A stretch of DNA of 64,000 bases from Takakia lepidozioides (taxonomy: Eukaryota > Streptophyta > Takakiopsida > Takakiales > Takakiaceae): assembly GCA_030704615.1 (NCBI GenBank), contig CM060732.1, positions 58,757,053-58,821,052 on the forward strand. The letters are read 5' to 3'. Position 1 is the first letter of the stretch; each line of letters opens with the position of its first letter. The position numbers were made by a program, and so were the translations under genes. Shown one piece after another: positions 47,841 through 60,333 of the stretch. The notes beneath the pieces are model-generated. The model ran no database searches, was not told the DNA's origin, and saw only the letters and a program-made list of their open reading frames with translations.

Positions 47841-49370
47841 AATTTTAACAAATTTAAACGCTATCCATGTGTTTTACACCGTGGCTGCCATGTCATTAAA
47901 AATGGTAGAAGTAGATCGTAAAAATTAAACGTAAAAAAAAATACATGGATAAACGTTCGGATTGGACGTGACGTGACCTGTCAGCGCCACGTCACGTGAG
48001 GAATGATAACTAGGTTTCCGCCATTTGAAGGCTGTAGACGAGGGCGGTAGCTCGAGCCCCACGTCCCGAAAATATGGGAAGGCCCCACCCGTAGGCCTTT
48101 CTCCAGCGTAAATAACTGCCCGAATTCTGCAAAATGTAGCCTGACACATGGGAGGAACCATGTGCTAAAGGGAGCTAATGTGTCTAATGGCGTGGAAGGT
48201 TTTGGAAGCCACAAGACTTCCAGGCACTTCCGGCTGGAAGTGTCTCGTAGCTCTGAAAGATTTTATCGGGACGTGAATTGCAAGGGCCCATCATCGGCTT
48301 CTTTCTTCCCGATCTTCTTTCGCTTGTTGCAACGAAGATCTAGACCGTTGACATAATTTTTACCAACTTCCAGTCATGTGTTTGCTGCAACATCCACCCT
48401 TGTATATGTGTCAATTTACATTGGAAAAGTGGGTGGAAGAATGGGTGTCAGACTACCACTTCCACTGTCGCTCGTGAGAAATTGCCTTAAGGCTCCTGCT
48501 GCGAAAAATAGTAATCTTACAAAAGCCTAAGATCATTATTTTCAAGGCATCGTCAGATTGGAAATTGCGTCATGTAAGGCGACTAATTATACACATAATT
48601 CGGGTAGTTCTTTACGGCTCTCTTACATCTTTTTCCCTTTTAGGGAAACGTCCATGTGGGGGTGTAATGGGCAGGACATGTCTATTCCAGGGCATTATGG
48701 GCAGGAATGCCCATTGTATCCATGGCATTGAACTCTCATTAGCTACACCTTGGGTCCCTGTCAACGTCACCATTGTCATGCCCACTACCTATGTCCAAGG
48801 CATCGCGGACACAACCATTCTCCTCTAGGAACCTCCTTAAGTGGTGGTGTCAAGCATCCCATGTGTCACCGCATTTATCACACACCAGCATGGTTGCGGT
48901 ACCACCAACATGCCCACATAATATACAACGCAACCCTGCAAGTACCACTACAAGGTTGGGATCTATCCACATGTGGAAGGTGACATAGTGCACAATTACG
49001 CACATGGTCATTCCATATCATGCTATCTTGATCATCTAGAATCAACACTCTCGAAGGCAACACCTCCCATACCCGTAGAATCACACGCCTTGCTGTGACA
49101 TCCAAGGTCGTGCAATCCATAATATGTTATTTATCATTCATTTTGTTTCCCCCACGAAATAATCACACAGTTAATTCAACAATTTAATGTAGTAAACCAC
49201 ACCATGGGTTTCGCCAGTGAAATAAATCAAGAATCTAAATTTTCCAGGATTGTATTAAAGAAAAAATTGGATGTCACTTGATGTCATGTTGATTTCTTTT
49301 GCTAACGAAATTTATGCAATTGTTGCAGTAGGTTATTATCCAACAACCTCACATGTAATAAAAATACAAC
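47841..49370. other. Intergenic DNA between repeat arrays
   Basis: It has a 10-bp inverted repeat ACGTGACGTG / CACGTCACGT (47965-47996). No gene was recognised, and short frames have no domain. Confidence 0.4.
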
Positions 49371-49377
49371 AACGCTA

Positions 49378-52300
49378 GCCTAGTGGTCCCAATTATTATT
49401 TTTTAATTTAGTAAAATATTTTAGGACCGCCAGCTAACCACAAGCGCTGGCTTGGCGGTCACAATAATTTATTTTATTTAAAAACATAATTTGGAATCAT
49501 CACAATGGTGGTTTGTGATGATTCCAAGTTATTTTTGTTTAAACAAAAAACTCAGGACCGCCAGAAAATCGTCAGCCAACCACAAGCACTAGCCTCGGAG
49601 TCCCGATTTTGTTTTTTTTTATAACTCGAAACCGCCACAATGGCCGTCCGAAATAAATTTTATTGTATTAAAAATAAATCGTGACCGTCAGGGGACCGCC
49701 AGCCAACCAGAAGCGTTGGCCTAGCAGTCCCAATTGTTTTTCAAAATTTTCATATAATTCAGGACCGCCACAATGGGAGTCCGAAATATATATATATATA
49801 TAATCGGCATCGCCAGCCAATAACAAGCGCAGACGGTCCCGATTTTGTTAAAAATAATAATTAGGGATCGCCACAATGACAGTCCAAATTAATTATTATT
49901 ATTATTATTAAGCAACGAGACCACCGATGGACCTGTTGCCACCTTGCTGTCGCATTGACCAACATCCCGGTTTTTCTGAGGCATTATGAACGGATGCACA
50001 TCATCCATGCTTTGATAGACCAAATAGCTGTATGTATGAAAGAGTTTATCAGTCACACCCACCAAAGTCTGGTGCCCTTGAATCTGATTCGGTTCTCTTA
50101 TTGCATTTGAGGTTTCAACAGTGTTACCAATGTCCACATCCTCCACATAAATGGTTTGCAATTCAGATGAGATATGTCTTATAAGTGTCTCTAAGAAAAG
50201 GCTGACATCATAAATCACTTCCACAGATATCCTAACATTCATCAACGTTTATGCTGCTAAGTCAATACTCATATCTAGTTGAATGAAGCTGGGCACGTCC
50301 ACAACGTGATGTTTTCCATCCACGGAAAGCTTCTCAATTACAGCATTCGGCCCAAAATTCTAAAAGATGTGGCTGATTCTTCTGTGTGCACAATTCCTTA
50401 GGAATTTTTCAAGTTTTTTTTTTCTCGTCCAACTTTCTACGGTTATCGCACATTAAAAAAAAAAACCATCTATTTGAACTTCCTACTATCGACCTTGACG
50501 AGTGAATGACGTTGGCTACGGCAAATTGTGTGTAAGCACCAAAACATTCTGAAGGTTATTCTTCCAATACGAACTCGACTGATGATATGATTCTAATACT
50601 ACATTTTTTAGCATCTCGACTTTCTTACATAGTGCAAGATACTGCATCAATTGTTGTGATTTTTGTATAGGTTTTGTGGTGCATTAAATGGATCATCCAG
50701 CACTTGTTTCCGACTATATATATATATATATAGGATCTGGGATAAGATATTGGATGGGAACGTAGTACCCAGTGCGCAGGGTGAATATATGAATGATTGG
50801 ACTAAAATGGACGTTACCGGCACAATTTTAGATGCCTGCAATTGATGGTGTCATCAATTTTATTAACTCATTAAACCAGAAATACGCACCAATAACAACT
50901 CTCCAATCATGAATCCGATAAGAAATGACAATATTATGGACTTTTGAAGACCATACAGGGACTTGTTTCCGTAGTAAATGGAATCACAATGGACTCAAGA
51001 AGTCATATGTGCCATTGGTCAATTCCATTGAAATTTGGACATAAGGTGGTCATTTTGGTCCACACCATGGATATGGATTTGAAGTGGCAAAATCCCCCTC
51101 TAATATATGTCCCAAAAAAATGATTTATTTTGTCAAGTCCATGGTGTACTTTGATTTTGATTTTGAGGTGTCATATTTTACTACAAATGATACAAAAATA
51201 TAATCTACAATGGCTTGGTTGTATATAGACAAATTGATGTAAACTCTAATTTTTGATATATCAAATCATATTCAAATTAAAGACTAAAATTTCTAGTAAA
51301 AATTATCTTTGATGTTTACTCTTTACTAAAAATGTTGAATATACCATGTTTATCATCATTTGAATTATTTGGGGAAATATCGTCAACTTTAAATTTGGTC
51401 ATGGACTTCCATGGAATGCAACATCTACTGTTTTTGGCGCAATCATTCATGCATTCACCCCGCATGGTTTCAAGTCCACGAGACTCTATATTTCCAAGAG
51501 CATAGAAACCATCCAACAGAATGTGCTCGAAGTCCAAGTTGTTTCTACTCCTAAACAAATTGTTTGCACTTGTCACGTCCTGATAGCAAGAGAATACATC
51601 TACTCTCTCAATAATATAGTTCACTGTTAATGTTACGATTTTCTGTGCAAAATATAAGACATTGAGTGAGAATATAAATACCATCAGGTCACCCCCGCTT
51701 GAGGCGCCCAAGGTTTGACACAAGAACTTCTTTCTTCCAAATTCCCGACATCTTCCCCTAAATGAACTCGAAGTAGTACAAGTGAGACTGTTGACGGACC
51801 AACAAACGTGTTTTTGGATAATACTGCTTGCAATGTCGAATAATGGTGATCCAACTTGACGAACTATACTCATGGATGCGTATGATTTGATGACAAGGGT
51901 AATAGTCATCGTATTCAGAATAGGGATAAACGTAATATTTTCTCATCTTGTCACTTGACCAATTAAAGTTGGCTTACCAACGATTCATAGGAATAGGATG
52001 GAATATAATATCCTGCAAAGCATCACATCAAACAATATGGAGTCATGATTTAGTTGCAAAATTAGAAGATATTGAGGTGGTTCGTCCATACCAAGCAATC
52101 TTTCATGTGTGCAGCACACGTGGCCGCCACCTCGACAATGGAATAAAGGGGATTGCGTGAAAGTGAGGAAAAAAATTACTCGAAGTAACTTTGGTTTTGG
52201 ACATAACGTTGACGTGTTTGTGTCACGCATAAGTGACAACTAGGGCAAAAACTTACACGTGGCCTCAAATGACATAGAAAACTCGACGATATGAAAAAAT

Positions 52301-52508
52301 GAGTCACATATCGTAGCCCAATGCCGATCAAGAAATCCTCAAGTTTTTTTTCAATTAATATTTTTATACATAAAAAACCACCCCATAACATATATCGTCA
52401 GCCAATTGTGAACGTTAGCCTGGTGCTCCCAATTATTATTTTTTAATTTATTAAAATCATTCAGGACCGTCAGCTAACCACAAACGCTGGCTTGACGGTC
52501 GTGTAGTG
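49378..52508. mobile_element. Probable CACTA-type element or its right part
   Basis: The right edge ends in GACGGTCGTGTAGTG (52494-52508), fitting a CACTA terminus. Subterminal repeats built on GGACCGCCAGC...GCTGGCTTGGCGGTC recur at 49427-49870 and 52463-52500. The 85-bp stretch at 49378-49463 is repeated in the same direction at 52417-52500. Minus-strand frames inside (50245-49889, 51909-51316) have no domain I can name. A matching CACTA left end was not found. Confidence 0.5.
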
Positions 52509-52550
52509 CTAAAAAGAGTGCTCTGAAATGTATTCACAGATTCCAACATT

Positions 52551-52990
52551 CACTACTAGAGAAACCGGTTTTTTTAACGGCTCTTCTCACACATTTTGGT
52601 GTGAAAAGAGCCCGAGTTCACACCCCCCCCCTGGTGTTAGGTTAACCCAGTCCTTTGCACCACATGTGAACTTTCTTGGTCATGTGAAAAAAACCATCTC
52701 ACACCAAACTCACACCTTATGTGGCAGTAGGTTTAGGTGGCTCTTTTGACGGATATTTTGACGGCCGTTTTTACTGGTCAGTTCAACTAGTATTTTGACT
52801 AAGTAATCTTAATGGTCTTTCTACGGTACTTATTACACCTCGTTGCCACCATGTCTGCCACATGTATGTCAAAGGGAATGCCACGTAATAGAGTCCATCA
52901 GAATTATTAAATAAATAATAGATATTAAGGGCTCTTATTACGGCTTCTCTCACACAGATTTAACACCAGGTTCAAATTGTGGTGTGAACG
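52551..52990 (+). mobile_element. Left end of a second CACTA-type element
   Basis: It starts CACTACTAGAGAAACCGG, a typical CACTA terminus. Next comes a hairpin GGCTCTTCTCACAC / GTGTGAAAAGAGCC (52579-52612) and repeats of TCACACC and GTGTGAA to about 53030. The other end was not found. Confidence 0.6.
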
Positions 52991-53540
52991 CAATGACACT
53001 AGTGTGAATACTGTCACATCCACTGTTATGTTCCTATTGGACGAAAAGTAAACAATTATTATTTATTGACAAATGCTAAAATAAGTAGTCATATTAGTAT
53101 TGTTGTTGTTGTTGTTGTTGTATAGATATTCTTATAATAAATGGGATAGCACCCCAAAAGCCATTGGCTGCTTGATTTAATATTTAATATATTATTATTT
53201 TAGAAATTTTTTTTGTTTTGTTTCATTTAAACAAAAGCTTATTTAAAACAGGGGATAATATTTGTATTATTAACCACATTGACCAGTAGTAATGTTATTA
53301 ATATTAAATATAGCAAACAACTAGTAAAATACCACATTCATGTCTATCACAAGGAAAATTTGGGTTGATGTGGGAAAATGAACTTGCCCTTGAACAAGGG
53401 GATCTTGTGATCATACATGAGAATAGCAAGAGCATCAATTCAAAAAATACGGTTCACATGAGAAGAGCTGTTTTGTTCACCTGTCTCAGCAACCCTCAAT
53501 CCATAAAGAAAACTAAACTAAACTTGTAGCACCTTCAATA

Positions 53541-54617
53541 TCACGCGTGTTTAAGAAACTTTTCAGACCATAAGGTGGAACTTCCCTGCGTATCACCCAA
53601 TGTGGTATGATTAGGGGTAACAGAGTAGTCCGGGTACAGCAACACAACCTCTGAAATCATGACCAATTTCACATGGATACAATAATAATTGTCCAACACA
53701 TTTGCTTTCGGAAAGCCAGCAATATATCCTACACCTGCCCTTTTTTTGTGTGCACAAGGATCGAACAATAACACCTTGTCGCCGATCTGAAACTGCAACA
53801 AAAACCAGATTCCCATATCAATCGAACCCTGGAGAACAGAGACTGACAGCTTGGCACTCCTGCAAAATGGCATTGAAGTTCTTCCAGCAAACACCCCAAC
53901 CCTACCTATTGCAATACTTCCAATTCTGAATTGCATTTGCTTGTCTCTATACTCTAAGCTGACATGATCAAAGCTGGAACGGTGCCATACCTAGTTGATA
54001 GCAGGTTATGCATGGTCAGCATGGATGTGGTAGGACGATGTCACAAAACTACCTTTGTAGGTTGCTGGGCCTGCAGCTATGTGGTGATACATAGGGGGTG
54101 TATTGATCCAACATCAGACAAAGAAAAAAAATTGCACAAGGGAAGTACTTACACTGTGTGGATTTTGTTGGTCACCCTGTGGGTCAGTCAGATCCACTGT
54201 GGTTGTAGTCTGATTGATAGCACATATTGTACTCTCCCTGCCCATTGAACGCTTCACTGGTTTCACCATCTGTATATTGAATGACACAATGATCAAAAAA
54301 TTAGAATAGCACGAATGACACACAATGTGAAGTAGCATTAACAATAAAAATCCACCCACACGCCCAAGCATTGAAACTTTTGCTCTCACCTTTCTTTGAC
54401 TATGCTTTGTTGTTGCATCGGGAGGCAAAGTCGTTGGAACTCTGGCAGCAGGAAGCCCTGGTTCGGATGCCTTTGCAAATTGTTGTGATCCACTACCCAT
54501 GGCTGCGCTCTTGAACAAGTAGTTGGGCTGCCCATATCTGTATGGGTGCCCTGACACATACTCAGGGATGTGTACAGCCTTGGATACACCCTCTAACCAA
54601 GACAATAATTCTTTCAT
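53541..54617 (-). pseudogene. Fragment of a CACTA-associated protein (DUF8039-like)
   Basis: The frame 53936-53541 contains IGDKVLLFDPCAHKKRAG, then VLLYPDY and LGDTQGS. The order V-LL-P ... LGDxxG fits the C-terminal domain found in plant CACTA and Ptta/En-Spm proteins. The upstream frame 54617-54114 (MKELLSWLEGVSKAVHIPEY) may be an earlier exon of the same gene. Assignment rests on pattern only. Confidence 0.4.
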
Positions 54618-55870
54618 AAGCCTCTTGCAGTTTGGCTGATCCCTCGACTTCCATGAATACGGGAAGATGCAATTATTTGCTAGGACTTAGCCTGTTTGAC
54701 AGGGTGATCCTGCTTCCAAGACGTCGGGAGCTTAAGGGATGCCAAACTCACCCCGAACAACCACATTGGCTGTTTTGGAGCATGCTGACATGCACTCCGT
54801 AAGCACCCCACTTGAATGGATTCTAGAGACTTTGCAATAGAGACTGAGAGATAGATGTACTCGTGAGACCAACTTAGTACCCATTGTAGTCGGTGTAGAA
54901 ATGAAGTGGTACTTCAGCTTTAACATCCGTAGAAAGCTGAAAGAGCTCATGGGGCAAGAGAAAAGAACAAGAAAATGCGATGGGCCCTCCACAAGCAGCC
55001 CAAAAGCAACTATTGTTCAAGGGTTTGTCTAAAGAGCCATGTTGAGATGACAAGGTGAGTTCCATACACATCATAAGGGAATCTACCTTATATATTAAGC
55101 TGCAGTATACTAGAAAGCATGAGGTTGATTTCAGCACTGCTCTGGTGTTTGAACTCGTCGCACATGTGGCTGTAGTGGCCCTGCCAGTAAAACACCAGGC
55201 AGAAATGGCGAAACAACTCTCTCTATATATCTCTCTGTCACTCTCTCTAGACAAATAGCTACGGGCAAACATCTTAAATGAGTACATTCTAAGACCATTA
55301 TAAACTGTCTTTGAAAAAGTTAAACCAAAAGGAGATGATCTTACATCCACAGGAAGAGAGGGGGAGAGAAAATATGTAAAGAAAAAGAAGCAATTGATTA
55401 CGTCCCAAGGAGGCCCAGAGGAAGTAGAACCAACAAAAACACAACTTGTTCAAAGTTGCTCTGATACGGGAGTGCATCATGCAGACACGCTGTTAACCAC
55501 TTCAGGAGCTCGTAGCATCCATATAAAATAAATTTATTCTGTGGCCTGATGGCCTAAGAGTAAATGTACTCAAAAGAGTAATATGCTTTGGCAGTGCACA
55601 GATCTAGCAATGACTTTTCTCCTGGGTTGCATGTTGATTTCAGTATGGAACTATCACAACTCCTAAACAAGACCATCTCCTCATTCTGACCTTGATCTTT
55701 ACTTCAGTTACATCAAGTACAAAAGTGACATCAGGAGGCAAGTAGAGAGTGACAGTCAAGAGAATAAAACTGGGTCACATAATGGATCACACATGATACA
55801 AAATGATAGACCTAAGGAGAAACAAAATGTATGAGATATTCAAGATGAGCACTGGGGCTGGCTCCAGGGA
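54618..55870. other. Intergenic DNA, no gene recognised
   Basis: A minus-strand frame at 55350-54874 has no recognisable domain. No repeat or transposon end was identified. Confidence 0.35.
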
Positions 55871-56017
55871 AGAGGAGTCGTCCTGGCACAGAGTTTGGCA
55901 GATGTGAAACGGGCCATTGAGGGGTATCCTGGTTCGAATTTGCTGGCACAAAAGTACCTGACCAAGCCAATGCTGATAAATGGTTACAAGTTTGACCTGC
56001 GCATTTATGTACTTATT
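55871..56017 (+). pseudogene. TTLL (tubulin-tyrosine ligase-like) exon fragment
   Basis: After a CTCCAG acceptor the frame reads GRGVVLAQSLADVK and then QKYLTKPMLINGYKFDLRIY. GRG(I/V) and KPLLINGYKFDLRIYVL are core ATP-grasp motifs of TTLL enzymes, which add glutamate or other residues to tubulin tails. The match stops after IYVLI, where no clear donor follows, and no other TTLL exon is seen within several kb. It is most likely a gene fragment, perhaps captured by a transposon. Confidence 0.7.
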
Positions 56018-56653
56018 CCATGGAGACAGAACTTTGGTGCAGATCGCAAACTTGCTGATGGGTTGGGGAGTTTGCAGGGTGTTTTGTGTGCTTTGTCTTT
56101 GCTGGGGCTTCTTTCGTCGTTTCCATCTCTGACTCCAAGCTGGTCTCATTCAAGTCTTCATTCGGCATAATCTTGGTCTCGCTGCAGTTCTTGCTCTCGT
56201 GCCTCCTCTGAGTCTGACTCCACTTGAACTTGCGCTTCCTCCTCTTGCTCTACCTCTTTCTCCCGTTGTGACATTGCAGAGTGCAGGAGTTGAACTCTGT
56301 GACTTCGGCGAGGAGGACCTGTGTGTTTGAGGATTTCCTCAACGAGCGTTTAGGGCGACTCAAGCTCTCTTCGACGCTGCAAAGAAGAAGAAAGACAAAG
56401 TCAGCAGCTGCAAAACCCTAGTTACATATCCTCTCTGTAGGTTTGGAGCTTTTAATGCGGTCTCATGGCTAGGGCTAGGTAGGGGATATGAAAAAAACAA
56501 TGTCGTAGATCTTGAGCCACGTGAAGAATACCTTGTTCTCCGCTTGACGCTTTGCTCGTTCTACCTCTCTCGTTGTAGGCTTGCGCCCTGGTGTAACTTT
56601 TGGACACTCTATTTGGGTCTCCATTTTCTGACAAGTCTCGTTCACTCGCCAAG

Positions 56654-57267
56654 ATGATCCCTCCTACTGCCCGTCGATTGCAAAGGCGGACACAAGCAGA
56701 ACATGACGATGACAGACTGTGGAAACTAGAAGAAGCGCGAGCAAGAAGACTGGGTCTTCGGAAAATTCTATGTCCATGCAATGCCTGTCATGGTGGGAAC
56801 TGGCAAACCATTGGCCGGGCTAAGCGTCATCTGCTTCTGAACTTGCGAGATCCTAACTTACGAGAACTCCCGGTGCATCTCTCTGGATTCTCTTCCCTTT
56901 GCAGATGCATACTTTGAAATTATAAGAAACAGTTCAAATTCCTAGTCAGGTGGAGCAAGTTTTTTTCTCGGATGAAAAAAGTTCACGAGGGAACTGGAAG
57001 GTGGTCCTTCACAAGGACCCTCGATCCCGACGAGTGGTTCACGATATTACAGAAGTGGCATTGGGTGAGGGAGACACTTATGTAGGCATGGTGCCTCCTG
57101 AAATTCCTCATAACATCATGACTGAGCCTGCTGTTTGTGTTCCTTTGAGTGAGACAGATGAATTGGCCATTGCCAACTTGAATGCACCTGCAAGGCAGAG
57201 GCGAAATGGTAGAAGGCGGAGGCAAGCTCCACATGGGAGGTACCAGGCTAGTTGTGCTATGGTCTAG
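56654..57267 (+). pseudogene. Transposase-associated (CACTA-like) gene fragment
   Basis: Frame 56654-56917 has a basic N-terminus and KILCPCNACHGGNWQTIGRAK, a Cys-x-Cys-x2-Cys pattern like the transposon-associated domain of plant CACTA proteins, followed by RHLL. Frame 56950-57267 has QVFFSDEKSSRGNWKVVLHKD and an acidic stretch, like the QVFYV-WKVV segment of the same proteins. The pieces are in different frames, so an intron or a break lies between 56917 and 56950. Confidence 0.5.
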
Positions 57268-57990
57268 AGTTGGTTTCTGTTATTGCATGTATTTTTCCAG
57301 GGTTTAGACTTGATACAGCATGGTACCTTGCATGGGTGGGAGTGACTGAGCTGTTGGGGTAAGCAGAATTCTGACAAACACACTTTCATTTGTGACAGTG
57401 AACCCTAAACAGTCATGAAGCTGTGGCATGAATACTTTCTAACCCTAGTCAATGGTGGCCCAATTGTGGCAAAAATGTGAATGTCTGTTGGATTACAGAG
57501 AGTAGCAGATGCAATTGAGCATAGGAACTAGAGTGAGAAGTTGAGTTGGGTGTTTCCTAGAACAAATGTAGGCTGTTATTGTCAGCTGCTACCAGCAAGG
57601 CAAGGATGTATGCATGATTTGTGCAGAGGCATGGATAGCTGAAGGAGCAGGGATAGAGTGTGGGTCCAGATTCATCCAAGAGGGCCACATTTCAAGCACA
57701 ACATTGCCTATGATTCCTTGTGGAAGGATAGCCTGCATGGGTAGATGGTCAACTGGAAGCCGCCGCAACAACGGCAAAATTGGTAAAATTAGGCGATGAG
57801 GGCACCTTCTTCAACACATTTCACCCTTTTTTTTCCCTCTTATCAGAATCGGCCCTAAATTTCCATGTTGAATTCTGCGAGTTAGCTGGTTGAGTGAATC
57901 TTTGATAGATTGGATTGACTTTGACATGATACTGCCAATGTGACAACAGGATAGTATCCAAAAACAGGTACAAGAGATGAGGAGAAGGTG
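57268..57990. other. Spacer before the PPR pseudogene
   Basis: It contains a diverged copy (57425-57497) of a segment found again at 57995-58065, the latter coding for DPSQWWDNRGKK. No intact gene was seen. Confidence 0.45.
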
Positions 57991-57994
57991 TGGA

Positions 57995-58800
57995 ATGAAT
58001 ACTTTTCTGATCCCAGTCAATGGTGGGACAACCGAGGCAAAAAGGTGAATGCCTGTCAGATTACCAGATGTCATTCTGAACACTGCCCTGGTGGAAATAT
58101 ATGCCAAATGTGGGTGCATCGAGGATGCCAAGGGAGTGTTCAACACTATGGCTAAATGAGATGTGGTGTCGTGGAGTGCGATGCTTGCAGGGTATGCACA
58201 GCAGGGGTGTGGGATAGAGGCTTTGGAGACCTATGAGCAAATGATGGGGGAAGGGTGAAGCCCGACCACATAACGTTTGTGTGTGTTTGCAGTGCGTGTG
58301 GGAGCCTGGCAGCCCTGGAAAAGGGCAAAGAGATCCATTGTGACATCATCGAATTTGCAATTGTACCAGATGTCATCCTGAACATGACTGCTCTGGTGGA
58401 CACGTGTATGCCAAATGTGGGAGCATTGAGGATGCGAAATGAGTGTTCAACACTATGGCTGAACGAGATTGTGCATTTGCAGTGCGTGTGCAAGTTTGGC
58501 AGCCCTGCAAAAGGGCAAAGAGGTGCATGGTTGCATCACCAAAGCTGGAATTGTAACAAATGCGATTCTGAACAATGCCCTCGTGGACATGTATGCCAAA
58601 TATATGTGAGAGCATTGAGGATGCGGATGGAGTGTTCAACATATGGCTTAACAAGATGTGGTGTCATGGAGCGCGATGCTTGCAGGATGTGCACAGCAGT
58701 GGTGCGGGATGGAGCCTTTGGAGACCTATCATGACCAAATGATGGGGGAAGGGATGAAGCACGACCACAACACATTTGTGTGCGTTTGCAGTGCGTGTGC
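57995..58800 (+). pseudogene. PLS-type PPR gene remnant
   Basis: Broken frames carry pentatricopeptide repeats: PDVILNTALVEIYAKCGCIEDAKGVF, then DVVSWSAMLAGYAQQGCGIEALE, KPDHITFVCVCSACGSLAALEKGKEIH, and the cycle starts again. This is the P-L-S order of plant organellar RNA-binding PPR proteins. Stops and single-base shifts interrupt it about once per repeat. Upstream, DPSQWWDNR resembles the PDF motif of organellar single-strand-binding (OSB) proteins. No start codon, DYW domain or full-length frame was found. Confidence 0.82.
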
Positions 58801-60110
58801 AAGCCTGGCAGCTCTGGGAAAGGGAAGAGGTCCATGGTTTCATTGTCAAAACTGGAATTGTACCTGATGTGATTCTGGACAATGGCCTCGTGGACATGCA
58901 TGCCAAATGTGGGAGCATCAAGGGCAAGCCTGGCAGCTCTGGAAAAGGGAAGAGGTCCATGGTTTCATTGTCAAAACTGGAATTGTACCTGATGTGATTC
59001 TGGACAATGGCCTCGTGGACATGTATGCCAAATGTGGGAGCATCAAGGGCAAGCTTGGCAGCTCTTGAAAAGGTAAGAGGTCCATGGTTTCATTGTCAAA
59101 GCTGGAATTATACCTGATGTGATTCTGAACAATGCCCTCAAGGACATGTATGCCAAATGTGGGAGCATGAAGGGCAAGCCTGGCAGCTCTGGAAAATTGT
59201 CAAAGCTGGAATTGGACCTGATTGTGATTCTGGACAATGCCCTCGTGGACATGTATGCCAAATGTGGGAGCATCAAGGGCAAGCCTGGCAGCTCTGGGAA
59301 AGGGAAGATCAGGTCCATGGTTTCATTGTCAAAGCTGGAATTATACCTGATGTGATTCTGAACAATGCCCTCAAGGACATGTATGCCAAATGTGGGAGCA
59401 TGAAGGGCAAGCCTGGCAGCTCTGGAAAATTGTCAAAGCTGGAATTGGACCTGATTGTGATTCTGGACAATGCCCTCGTGGACATGTATGCCAAATGTGG
59501 GAGCATCAAGGGCAAGCCTGGCAGCTCTGGGAAAGGGAAGATCAGGTCCATGGTTTCATTGTCAAAGCTGGAATTGTACCTGATGTGATTATGGACAATG
59601 GCCTCGTGGACATGTATGCCAAATGTGGGAGCATCAAGGGCAAGCCTGGCAGCTCTGGGAAAGGGAAGATCAGGTCCATGGTTTCATTGTCAAAGCTGGA
59701 ATAGTACCTGATGTGATTATGGACAATGGCCTCGTGGACATGCATGCCAAATGTGGGAGCATCAAGGGCAAGCCTGGCAGCTCTGGAAAAGGGAAGAGGT
59801 CCATGGTTTCATTGTCAAAACTGGAATTGTACCTGATGTGATTCTGAACAATGGCCTCGTGGACATGTATGCCAAATGTAGGAGCATCAAGGGCAAGCCT
59901 GGCAGCTCTGGGAAAAGGAAGATCAGGTCCATGGTTTCATTGTCAAAGCTGGAATTGTACCCGATGTGATTATGGACAATGGCCTCGTGGACATGTATGC
60001 CAAATGTGGGAGCATCAAGGGCAAGCCTGGCAGCTCTGGGAAAAGGAAGATCAGGTCCATGGTTTCATTGTCAAAGCTGGAATTGTACCCGATGTGATTC
60101 TGGACAATGC
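58796..60110 (+). repeat. PPR-derived tandem repeat, 125-129 bp units
   Basis: The unit codes, in one frame, for HGFIVKTGIVPDVILDNGLVDMHAKCGSI-like PPR sequence. The ATTGTCAAA landmark lies at 58842, 58967, 59092, 59196, 59325, 59429, 59558, 59686, 59811, 59939 and 60067. Steps are 125, 125, 104, 129, 104, 129, 128, 125, 128 and 128. The 233-bp pair 59092-59325 is repeated at once as 59325-59558. Most steps are not multiples of three, so no PPR frame runs through the array. Confidence 0.9.
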
Positions 60111-60333
60111 CCTTCTATGCCCTTTCTGTTCTGCCGATCTCCTTCTCATTTTACTTGAGGTTGTCTATTTTGAGAGTTTTGATATTTAGATGAAAATTCA
60201 TTTGGCATCAACTTAAAGGGATGGCCTGCACTGGTGGGCATTCAGATTCTAAATGAGCTGGCAAAGAAAAATTACAAGTCCCACAGCCCTCTACATGCAG
60301 ACCCCATAACCCTAATAACCTTTTTGAACTTCT

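Noticed and set aside
48944-48956. CACTACAAGG as the left end of the CACTA-like element
   Set aside because: The following sequence does not match the right end at 52508, and flanking triplets disagree.
56158-56274. 38-residue acidic minus-strand frame (MSQREKEVEQ...)
   Set aside because: It reads like a real acidic tail, but the upstream frame has a stop and no neighbouring exon could be supported.
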